Positions 8,703 through 16,690 of a DNA stretch of 33,619 nt are shown here, in pieces. This DNA comes from Bacillota bacterium (GTDB lineage: Bacteria > Bacillota > Limnochordia > JAAZLZ01): contig JAAYLV010000118.1 in assembly GCA_012521755.1 (NCBI GenBank), positions 1 through 33,619 on the forward strand, given 5' to 3'. The notes below the pieces were generated by a model. It was not told where the DNA came from. It made no database searches and saw nothing but the letters and a program-made list of their open reading frames with translations. The position numbers and the translations under genes were made by a program. Each line of letters opens with the position of its first letter. The stretch's first letter is position 1.

Positions 8703-9734
8703 CTATACTGGGTCAATGAAGGGCATCAGATCGTCGAGTTCGCACTTAGCTCCCCGCTGCATCAGCGCCGCCACTCCATCTTCCGGTCGCTCCCCACGAA
8801 ACAGGATATCGTACACTTTGCTGGCGATGGGCATTTCCACGCCTTGTTTGCGGGCAAGCTCTACCGCGGCCACCACCGTGGGGATCCCTTCGACCACCAT
8901 GTTCGTTGACGCGAGCACCTCTTCTAGCGAGCGTCCTCCGCCAAGGAGCCTTCCCGCCCAAGCATTTCGGCTGTACTTGCTAACACAGGTGCCAAACAAG
9001 TCGCCAACGCCAGAAAGCCCTGTGAAGGTCAGGGGACTTGCTCCCATCCGGACTCCGAGACGAGCCATTTCGACCATACCCCGCGTGATGATGGCGGCTT
9101 TAGCGTTGTCGCCGAGCCCCAGCCCATCGGCTATCCCCACAGCCAGGGCAATCACGTTCTTCAAGGCTCCGGCCAGCTCTACACCAACCAAGTCCGCGTT
9201 GGTGTAGACCCGAAACCAAGGCGCCATGAGCAAATCGCGGGCCTCAACAGCGATGTCCTGATCCTCACAGGCGATCACCGATGCGGCGGGCAAGCCTCGC
9301 CCCACTTCCTCCGCGTGGTTGGGGCCGGACAGGACCGCAACTCTTCCCCGCTGCTCCGGGATCTCCTCGGCAATGACTTGGGACAGCCTCAACAGGGAGC
9401 CCTGCTCGAGGCCCTTGGCCCCATTGATGAGCAGGGGCTCCGCCAGGGGCTCGCGAAATCTCCGGACGAGGCTGCGCAGGCCTTGGGATGGAACGGCGAG
9501 AATCACCCCGCAGCACCCCTCCGTATCCAGCCGGTCACCGCTGATCGGCGTTATCCCCTCAGGCAGGCTGATGCCGGGCAAGTAACGGACATTTTCCCGC
9601 CGCTCGGCAATATCCTCCATCAGTTCCCTGTTTCTACCCCATAGACTGACCTGCATGCCCTTGCGGGCCAGCAGGACTGCCAAGGCCGTTCCCCAGCCGC
9701 CAGCCCCTATGATGACTACTTCTTGGCGCATCAA
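8703..9734 (-). CDS. gpsA: Glycerol-3-phosphate dehydrogenase (NAD(P)+)
   Basis: 343 aa; VVIIGAGGWGTALAVLLARKG, SGPNHAEEVGRGLPAASVIA, ELAGALKNVIALAVGIADGLGLGDNAKAAIITRG. Confidence 0.96.
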   Translation of the reverse strand: MMRQEVVIIGAGGWGTALAVLLARKGMQVSLWGRNRELMEDIAERRENVRYLPGISLPEGITPISGDRLDTEGCCGVILAVPSQGLRSLVRRFREPLAEPLLINGAKGLEQGSLLRLSQVIAEEIPEQRGRVAVLSGPNHAEEVGRGLPAASVIACEDQDIAVEARDLLMAPWFRVYTNADLVGVELAGALKNVIALAVGIADGLGLGDNAKAAIITRGMVEMARLGVRMGASPLTFTGLSGVGDLFGTCVSKYSRNAWAGRLLGGGRSLEEVLASTNMVVEGIPTVVAAVELARKQGVEMPIASKVYDILFRGERPEDGVAALMQRGAKCELDDLMPFIDPV

Positions 9735-10330
9735 TTCTTCTCCTTAACCCGTTGACCGATCTTGAATTCCTCCCCCGCCAAAAGCCGCCGCATGTTGGGC
9801 CGATGGCGCCATATGATCAGGGTTGCCAGGGCAAAAGACCCTAGAATAAGTTGGATTGGCTGGTCAAATAGCCAGGCGGCAAGGGGAAGGGCCATTGCCG
9901 CGCCAATGGAGCCAACAGAGATGTAACGAGTGAAAAACACCAGGATAAGCCAAATAGCTGCGACCAAAATGACTACCCGGGGCATTAAGGCCAGTAATAC
10001 GCCGAGGCTAGTGGCAACTCCCCGACCTCCCCTGAAGCGGAGGATAAAGGGCCAATTATGGCCAACGATGGCCAGAATCCCAGCCAGGACGGGAGTCCAC
10101 ACGCTCTGCCCGAGATGCCGGGCAAGGATTACCGCGGCCATGCCTTTGCCCGCATCCAGAACCAAAGTCAAGACTGCCGGCCACACCCCGAGGGTGCGAA
10201 GTACATTAGTTGCTCCCACATTCCCCGAGCCGTAGTCTCTAATATCGATTTTTTGCAAGCGTCCGACTAAGTAGCCAAAACTCAAGCTCCCAATCAAGTA
10301 AGCGGCAACTAATGCCAGCACATCCCCCAC
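9731..10330 (-). CDS. plsY: Acyl-phosphate glycerol-3-phosphate acyltransferase
   Basis: 199 aa; AYLIGSLSFGYLVGRL, DYGSGNVGATNVLRTLG, GHNWPFILRFRGGRGVATSLG. Confidence 0.95.
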   Translation of the reverse strand: MGDVLALVAAYLIGSLSFGYLVGRLQKIDIRDYGSGNVGATNVLRTLGVWPAVLTLVLDAGKGMAAVILARHLGQSVWTPVLAGILAIVGHNWPFILRFRGGRGVATSLGVLLALMPRVVILVAAIWLILVFFTRYISVGSIGAAMALPLAAWLFDQPIQLILGSFALATLIIWRHRPNMRRLLAGEEFKIGQRVKEKN

Positions 10331-10342
10331 CGGATAACACCT

Positions 10343-11662
10343 CTACTCTCTTGCTCTTGCCTTGATGATGATCGGATTGCCATGGAACCCATAAGTCTCC
10401 CGCAGACAGTTCTCTAGATAGCGCCGATAGGAGAAGTGGAGCAGCTCCGGATTGTTGACAAACAGTAGGAAAGTCGGCGGCTGCACTTGGGTCTGCACCA
10501 TATAGTATGCTTTGAGCCTGACGCCGCGGCGGGACGGCGGCTGCACCCGCGCGATAGCATCCTGGAGCAGCCTATTCAGAGTTCCAGTGCTCACCCGGAT
10601 GCAGGATTGGTCCGCCACATAGTCCACCATGTCCATCAATCGGGGAAGACGCTTCCTTGTTAGGGCCGATACGAACACGATGGGCGCATAATTGAGAAAG
10701 GCCAGCTGCCTGCGGATATGTTCTTCAAACTCCCGCATGGTATCCTGTTTTGACTCAATTAGATCCCACTTATTGACCACGATGATGATGCCTTTACCGC
10801 TTTCATGGACGAAGCCGGCAATGCGCTGGTCCTGTTCGACGACCCCAGCAGTGGCATCGAGCAGAAACAAACACACCGTTGAACGCTCCACCGCCCTTAA
10901 GGTCCGGTAGACGCTATATCTTTCGACGGAATCATCAATTCTGCTCTTCCGGCGCATCCCTGCCGTGTCGATTAACGTATAGGCGCGGCCGTTGCGGGTG
11001 AAGTGGGTGTCAATAGCATCCCTCGTTGTCCCCGGGATATCGGTCACGATGACCCTTTCCTCTCCCAAAATGGCGTTGACCAAGGAGGACTTGCCCACAT
11101 TTGGGCGACCCACTACCGCAACTTTGAGCCCTTCATCTTCAGTCTCCCCTTCAGAGGGTTCATCAGGGAATCGATCCACTACCAGATCCAACAGATCGCC
11201 TATATTCCGCCCATGCTCCGCGGAAACAAACACTGGATCGCCAAGGCCAAGGGCATAAAACTCCATGGCATGGCTGACGATCTCCCTGCTGTCTACCTTG
11301 TTCGCCACCAAGATGAGGGGCTTGTTGGCCGCCCGGAGGATTCTGGCCACTTCCTCATCATGGGGGGTGAGACCTTGCCGGGCGTCGACGACGAACAAGA
11401 TCACATCCGCCTCTTCGATGGCCAGCTCCACCTGGAGGCGCACCTGACGGGTTATATCGCAATCCCCGGACTCCAGCCCCCCTGTGTCAACCAGGATAAA
11501 AGGACGGCCTCGCCACGTGCTTTCCGCATAGAGGCGATCCCGGGTAATCCCCGGCTCATCTTCAACAATGGCCATCCGCCGCTCAATGATCCGGTTGAAA
11601 AGGGCCGACTTGCCCACATTCGGGCGCCCGACGATGACGACCAGCGGTTTAGCCTTCCCCAC
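10343..11662 (-). CDS. der: Ribosome biogenesis GTPase Der (EngA), two tandem G domains
   Basis: 439 aa; two P-loops (GRPNVGKSALFNRI, GRPNVGKSSLVNAIL) and C-terminal KH-like domain. Confidence 0.97.
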   Translation of the reverse strand: MGKAKPLVVIVGRPNVGKSALFNRIIERRMAIVEDEPGITRDRLYAESTWRGRPFILVDTGGLESGDCDITRQVRLQVELAIEEADVILFVVDARQGLTPHDEEVARILRAANKPLILVANKVDSREIVSHAMEFYALGLGDPVFVSAEHGRNIGDLLDLVVDRFPDEPSEGETEDEGLKVAVVGRPNVGKSSLVNAILGEERVIVTDIPGTTRDAIDTHFTRNGRAYTLIDTAGMRRKSRIDDSVERYSVYRTLRAVERSTVCLFLLDATAGVVEQDQRIAGFVHESGKGIIIVVNKWDLIESKQDTMREFEEHIRRQLAFLNYAPIVFVSALTRKRLPRLMDMVDYVADQSCIRVSTGTLNRLLQDAIARVQPPSRRGVRLKAYYMVQTQVQPPTFLLFVNNPELLHFSYRRYLENCLRETYGFHGNPIIIKARARE

Positions 11663-12959
11663 TGCCCCGACACCTCCCCAAGCTCAATTCCTGTAGGCGT
11701 TGAAGGAGACTCAAAGGGCCAGTGACCGGTTCAACGGGCACTGACAGCCGCTTTTCCAGTTCCGCGAGGGACATGTTATCAAGAAACACATCGCCATCTC
11801 GCTTGAGGCTAACCGCGGGTATGAACAAGACTTCCCCCAATTCCTGACCCATCAGACAATGCAGCAGATCCTGCCCCGTAAGGAGGCCCGCCACATCCAC
11901 ACACTCCCCGAAGAATCGGTTCGGCACCCCGTAAACCGTCCCCTCCACACCCATAGCTCCTAGAGCACTGGCCAGCTCCTCAAGGAGGGGCAAAGCTAGA
12001 AGCCCTGTGGCCATGCTCACCCGTCGACCAGCAAGGTCAGGGGCCGGCCGGATAGCCCCTAATTCCTCAAGAAAAAGGGCTGTCATGCCGACGCCATTTT
12101 CCAATTGGGGACAGTCCTCATATGTCTCCCGGGGCGGCACAGGCAAACCGGCTTTGAAATACAGCTCATCCGCCGCCCAAAGGAGGCGGGTGCCATACTT
12201 GGCGAGCATCTGCTCCTGCCAGCCTTCCACCAGGGCAATTACTTCCCTGGCCATCGCCGGGTCCACGGGGTTTACGCCTTCTCGGTACCTTGTCAACCCC
12301 ACCGGCACGATGGCGATGGACCTGATGTGGGGCCAGCAGGCGCAAAGGTAAGCGATCGTCTCCGCTAAAACATCGCCATCGTTAAATCCAGGACACAAGA
12401 CTACCTGCCCGTGGACTTGCAGTCCCGCGGCAGCCAGCCATTGCAGCTGGTGGCCGACTAGGCGGGCCTTGGGATTGCCCATGAGGGTTTCCCTAACCTG
12501 GGGATCGACGGCGTGGACGGAAACATACAAAGGACTTAAGCGCAGATCGAAAACCCGCTGCCAATCATCCGCCTCCATGTTGGTCAAGCTGATGAAATTG
12601 CCTTGCAAGAAAGATAAGCGATAGTCGTCATCTTTGACATATAAGCTAGGACGGAGACCTTTGGGCAGCTGATCGACAAAACAAAACATGCATCGGTTCC
12701 GGCACAAGCGCCATCGATCGAAGACCGCCTCGGCAAAGAGCAGACCCAGTTCCTCTTCCTCATCCTTTTCTACTTCAATCAAGTATTGGGTCCCATCAGG
12801 TTTAGCTATGTGGAGCTTTATGACCTCCTGGGCCTGGAAATACTGGTAGTCAATTAAATCCCGTATATGATGGCCGTTCATGCTGATCAGTTGATCGCCG
12901 GCCCCGATCCCTGCTTCTTCAGCTGCGCTGCCGCGCAGGACACCAGTGATGCATACCAT
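11649..12959 (-). CDS. DUF512 family protein with N-terminal PDZ-like and radical-SAM-like CxxxCxxC motif
   Basis: 436 aa; PDZ-like GSAAEEAGIGAGDQLISMNG, then CRNRCMFCFVDQLPKGLRPSLYVKDDDYRLSFLQGNFISLTN; overlaps the der start by 14 nt. Confidence 0.9.
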   Translation of the reverse strand: MVCITGVLRGSAAEEAGIGAGDQLISMNGHHIRDLIDYQYFQAQEVIKLHIAKPDGTQYLIEVEKDEEEELGLLFAEAVFDRWRLCRNRCMFCFVDQLPKGLRPSLYVKDDDYRLSFLQGNFISLTNMEADDWQRVFDLRLSPLYVSVHAVDPQVRETLMGNPKARLVGHQLQWLAAAGLQVHGQVVLCPGFNDGDVLAETIAYLCACWPHIRSIAIVPVGLTRYREGVNPVDPAMAREVIALVEGWQEQMLAKYGTRLLWAADELYFKAGLPVPPRETYEDCPQLENGVGMTALFLEELGAIRPAPDLAGRRVSMATGLLALPLLEELASALGAMGVEGTVYGVPNRFFGECVDVAGLLTGQDLLHCLMGQELGEVLFIPAVSLKRDGDVFLDNMSLAELEKRLSVPVEPVTGPLSLLQRLQELSLGRCRGSGEG

Positions 12960-12997
12960 CGCGATTATCCGTCCTTTGTCATTCCCCGTTCCTGCAG

Positions 12998-13495
12998 CTA
13001 ACTTCTACTTTGCCCATTGTTTTCCTCCTTAGCCTTGAGCCAAAGGTCAGCCTGCACCCCCTTGACCAGCTTGATGAGATCGCGATAAGCTTGCTGCGTC
13101 CCCCTGATGACCAAGGGGCGTCCAAGACCCACCCAGTCGGCCACTCGGGAGAGGTACCCGCCCAACCTCATTTTCCAGTTCACATGGGGCAACGTATCGA
13201 TGAACAAGGTTTCCTCCGGATGGCCGCCACTGAGGGCAATACCCGCCCGAATAACCCGGGCAATGATGGCCGGATCACAACTGCCCCGCCCTAGAATGTA
13301 GACTTGGTTTCCCCACTCATCTTCGCCACAGTGGATCAGCTCCCCTTTAATATCCGCCGACACTTTATCATAGTAGTCAGTCTTCATCAACTCTTCCGCC
13401 GAAGGAATCCTGTCGTCGGGCAACCGTCCCAGGTGGATCGCCGCCGCGATGGGTGAAGAATGGGTGCCTCCGTAGCAGCTGTAGATGATCTTCAT
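12998..13495 (-). CDS. DUF3189 family protein
   Basis: 165 aa; MKIIYSCYGGTHSSPIAAAIHLGRLP characteristic of the family. Confidence 0.85.
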   Translation of the reverse strand: MKIIYSCYGGTHSSPIAAAIHLGRLPDDRIPSAEELMKTDYYDKVSADIKGELIHCGEDEWGNQVYILGRGSCDPAIIARVIRAGIALSGGHPEETLFIDTLPHVNWKMRLGGYLSRVADWVGLGRPLVIRGTQQAYRDLIKLVKGVQADLWLKAKEENNGQSRS

Positions 13496-13513
13496 CAGCC
13501 AGAAATCCCCCCA

Positions 13514-13702
13514 TTATTGATGGATGACGACGATGTAAGTACCGTTGCCCACATCGTGAATCACACCGCCAGCAATCCGGCTGATGTATGCAGCAACCCT
13601 TTCCTTTTCTTCACTGGAATTGACATAAAAGATCGGCAGCCCCCCTCCCACCTTGTGGGGCTCTTCCGTGATGGCTGCAAAGAGCCTAGGTCCCCCTTCC
13701 AC
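13514..13702 (-). CDS. Small protein resembling the capping-complex subunit for YIEGIA
   Basis: 62 aa; FAAITEEPHKVGGGLPIFYVNSSEEKERVAAYISRIAGGVIHDVGNGTYIVVIH; lies directly downstream of the YIEGIA gene. Confidence 0.75.
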   Translation of the reverse strand: MEGGPRLFAAITEEPHKVGGGLPIFYVNSSEEKERVAAYISRIAGGVIHDVGNGTYIVVIHQ

Positions 13703-13714
13703 TTTGTCACCCCC

Positions 13715-14665
13715 CTATGGCATAATCTTGCTCGGCTCGGCCGCGGAGGGCCTGCGGACTGAGTCTTCAAGGACGGGAGTCTGCCGGACGGCGGCAATCA
13801 GGGCCTCCATGTTCTTTTCCGCCGGAACAATGACCAAAGCCACCACTCCGCTGACCAGATCCCGGCGGGCCAGCGGCATGAACTCCTTGTCGCTCACGTC
13901 CATCCGCACCCCACAGAGGGTCGCGGCATCGTGGACGATGGCCTGCCGCTGACCGACGTTGCCGAGGGTCGCTTTGGCATCGATGCTCTTCGGCACAATT
14001 GCCACCGCTAGGCCCTGTTCCAGATAAGTCTGCCTGGCTTCAGGCTGACCGATGTTCATCAGCTGAACTCCCTCGACAACCAGGAGCGGACCATCGAAGG
14101 CTATGTCTGCTGGTCGCACATGGGCGATGTCCCCCACCACCGACCGGGTGATGGAGCGCTTAAGGATCACAATCGTGACAAGACCAAAGACGATGCCCAT
14201 CCCGCCGGCAAGGACGGGGCTGTCCCAGCGGCTGCCGACTTGGACCCCCAAGGAGGCCACCAGCCCAACTAGCATGGCTAGGTAGTTCCTGGCTTCGAAG
14301 GTCTTGGCGATTCCTTCGATATAGGCGGTGCCCCGGGGCACTAGTTCCGTTTTTTCGAGTCGCTCGAGGGTCTCCCGTTCAATCTTGCGGACCTCCCGAA
14401 ACTGGGTAACTGCCAGGGCCAGGAAGGAGGCGGCGGCGAACTCCTTCGCGGCGATGGCCGGAATCGCGATTGACCCGAGGAACGCGGCCACGAACCCAAA
14501 GGCCAGGTGAACCACGTATGCTTGGGGATAACTAGGATACTGACGATAATCGACATGGAGAAGGAGCAGTCGCCCCAGGCTCCCCATCAAAGTCCCGATG
14601 GCGATGACTGTTAGATGTTCCAAGAGGACCACCCCCACATAGATGATGGGTGCCGCAGCACCCAT
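13715..14665 (-). CDS. YIEGIA family membrane protein
   Basis: 316 aa; carries the family signature AYIEGIAKTFEARNYLAMLVGL; multiple hydrophobic N-terminal segments. Confidence 0.92.
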   Translation of the reverse strand: MGAAAPIIYVGVVLLEHLTVIAIGTLMGSLGRLLLLHVDYRQYPSYPQAYVVHLAFGFVAAFLGSIAIPAIAAKEFAAASFLALAVTQFREVRKIERETLERLEKTELVPRGTAYIEGIAKTFEARNYLAMLVGLVASLGVQVGSRWDSPVLAGGMGIVFGLVTIVILKRSITRSVVGDIAHVRPADIAFDGPLLVVEGVQLMNIGQPEARQTYLEQGLAVAIVPKSIDAKATLGNVGQRQAIVHDAATLCGVRMDVSDKEFMPLARRDLVSGVVALVIVPAEKNMEALIAAVRQTPVLEDSVRRPSAAEPSKIMP

Positions 14666-14696
14666 CTGCTACCGGCCCCTCCCCGCCGCATGGTAC

Positions 14697-15830
14697 TCAT
14701 TTATCATCTTCTCCTGGCTTTCTTCGCCGCAAAAGGCCCAGGGCGTTGGCCATTTCCCGACTGATAAAGCCTCGCAGCCGCGCCTTGAACTCCTCAAGAC
14801 TGCCAACGTTCAAGGCAACAAAGCCAAGGCCGCCCAAGAGGGTGAGGAAAAGCACCCAGGCTACCGCCTTCAAGGCAGCGCCGCCTAGCTGCCGGGCGGC
14901 CCTAGGCCGCTCCGCGGGCGTGAAGCCGGCCGCGGCGGGAATGACGCGGGCAAAGGCCCAAGCTGACTTTTGGGCCTCTTCTAAGCTAGTTGTGTGGGCT
15001 CCCATCTCCAATAGCATCATCCTGGGGCCGATGTCCTGATTGTAGTTGCCCTTGGCGTGGAAAATTCCCTCGATTATCCCGGGAACCTCCTTATCCGCTA
15101 CCGCTTTTATCCGCTTCGCATATTCCAAATTGGCCTGTTGATTTGGGTTCTGCCTCCCCACCACCAGGCGGACTTTGGTCATTTGCTCGCCGTCGATGGT
15201 AGTCCGGTAGACCTCGGGCGGGACTGCATCCCGGTGAACGTCAAAGAGGGCGACCGCGCCTTGCTGCAGCAGTTCTTTGACCGTTCGCCGCGACCGAACG
15301 TATGCGCCGCCATCATGGGGATTGTGGTTGTTGTCCGAGCGCAAGACGCGCAGACCCAGCTCCTCGAGGGCCTGTTGGAAACTCTTGCCTACCTCGTAAA
15401 TATCCCCTGTTTCCTTGCTGTCAGTGCCGCTGGTAGGTACGTAGGATTCGGCGCTGTGGGTGTGATAAATCCCAACTGGTCCGTCGTTGCTGCCTTGGGC
15501 TACAAGCTGGGTCAAGAAGCTTGACGAACTATCGGAGAGGGAGGGCAGCTCAATTTCCCCAAGACAGTCGACCAACACTCGATCACCATCGATCGCCTCC
15601 ACCCGATACTCTTTGTTGTCGGCGCTGATGTAGGTATCCCCCGGATCGAGGTGGCGGGCAGTCATGGTCACCACCGCACCAGTGCTGCGATCGATAAGGG
15701 AGTAATATCCCCCGTCGAGCCGTTCATCCTCATCCTGCGCCAAAGCCACTGCAGAAAGGACGAAAAGGAGCATCAGCATCCAGCCAAGTTTTTTAGCCTT
15801 CACCTTGGCCACCTCCCTTTTCACCGGCAT
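14697..15830 (-). CDS. spoIIP: SpoIIP family stage II sporulation protein (peptidoglycan hydrolase)
   Basis: 377 aa; signal segment, GIYHTHSAESYVPTSG, ALFDVHRDAVP, VRLVVGRQNPN, C-terminal TM. The start may be GTG at 15803 (upstream GGGAGGTGG). Confidence 0.9.
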   Translation of the reverse strand: MPVKREVAKVKAKKLGWMLMLLFVLSAVALAQDEDERLDGGYYSLIDRSTGAVVTMTARHLDPGDTYISADNKEYRVEAIDGDRVLVDCLGEIELPSLSDSSSSFLTQLVAQGSNDGPVGIYHTHSAESYVPTSGTDSKETGDIYEVGKSFQQALEELGLRVLRSDNNHNPHDGGAYVRSRRTVKELLQQGAVALFDVHRDAVPPEVYRTTIDGEQMTKVRLVVGRQNPNQQANLEYAKRIKAVADKEVPGIIEGIFHAKGNYNQDIGPRMMLLEMGAHTTSLEEAQKSAWAFARVIPAAAGFTPAERPRAARQLGGAALKAVAWVLFLTLLGGLGFVALNVGSLEEFKARLRGFISREMANALGLLRRRKPGEDDK

Positions 15831-16506
15831 CTGTCAGCTCTGCGGAGAATTCTTCGTCTGCAGCTCCGTCCCTTGGCCGGGCCATTTCTCCCGCCGGCCC
15901 GCCCCCTAGCCGCTCCCTCGTCTCTCCGACGAGCTCAGCAAGGCCCACGGCAATCACTCCGGCTAGGACGATACTATCAAACACCCCCGCTCCTCCAATG
16001 GCCATGGTGGCCGGCAGCCTTCGCGCCAGGTTCCTGGCGAGGCTGATGACATCCAGGAGCAAAATGCCCATCGTCCCAGCGATGAACGCAGCCCGCCGCG
16101 ACCGGCCTGCCAGGTACCCAACCAGGCCGGCCACGATGCTGAAAAGCCAGATGGGATCGATGAAGTCCCTCTCCGGCGGCTCAAAATCGGTCAGTTGGCT
16201 GATTCCCCAAAGGAAGCCGGCGGTCACCAGGGCGGCAAGGAGGGCCCGCACCTTCTCCCGCGGCTCATCGGCCCGGGCCAGGAGAAAAATGGCCAGGGCA
16301 AGGGGAACTACCGCACCTCCCACGTTGATGCTTAGATCAACACTATTCCTTAGAATGGGGATATCGATCAGGCTGCCAAGGAGCATCAGGCCAATAAACA
16401 GCAGCGCTTGTTTGTCGGTCAGCCGCATGCGGTCTAGGACCCTTTGAGCAAGTCCGAAATAGACCAGGGCGGCCACTGCCAGCAATACGATCAGTCCCAC
16501 AGGCAT
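15793..16506 (-). CDS. DUF1614 family multi-pass membrane protein
   Basis: ORF 15793..16629, likely start at ATG 16506 (preceded by AGAGGGGGAATTG). LLFIGLMLLGSLIDIPI...GGAVVPLALAIFLL...GGAGVFDSIVLAGVIAVGLA. Confidence 0.82.
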   Translation of the reverse strand: MPVGLIVLLAVAALVYFGLAQRVLDRMRLTDKQALLFIGLMLLGSLIDIPILRNSVDLSINVGGAVVPLALAIFLLARADEPREKVRALLAALVTAGFLWGISQLTDFEPPERDFIDPIWLFSIVAGLVGYLAGRSRRAAFIAGTMGILLLDVISLARNLARRLPATMAIGGAGVFDSIVLAGVIAVGLAELVGETRERLGGGPAGEMARPRDGAADEEFSAELTDAGEKGGGQGEG

Positions 16507-16618
16507 GCACCAATTCCCCCTCTTGGTCCATATTTCTCGGTTATGGTGCCCTTGCCCCCGGGGTCTTATGCCTGACAGTCCCCGCAGGATAATTGCTCCT
16601 TTGGGCCAAACTGGCAAG

Positions 16619-16657
16619 AAAAAAGGCAAAGGATACCGTCTAGTGATATCCCTTGCC
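16619..16657 (-). terminator. Rho-independent terminator downstream of ispH-rpsA
   Basis: Minus strand GGCAAGGGATA...TATCCTTTGCC followed by TTTTTTC; begins about 34 nt after the ispH-rpsA stop. Confidence 0.82.
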
Positions 16658-16690
16658 TTGGGGCCCTATTAAATCTGGTTGGGCAGCCGC

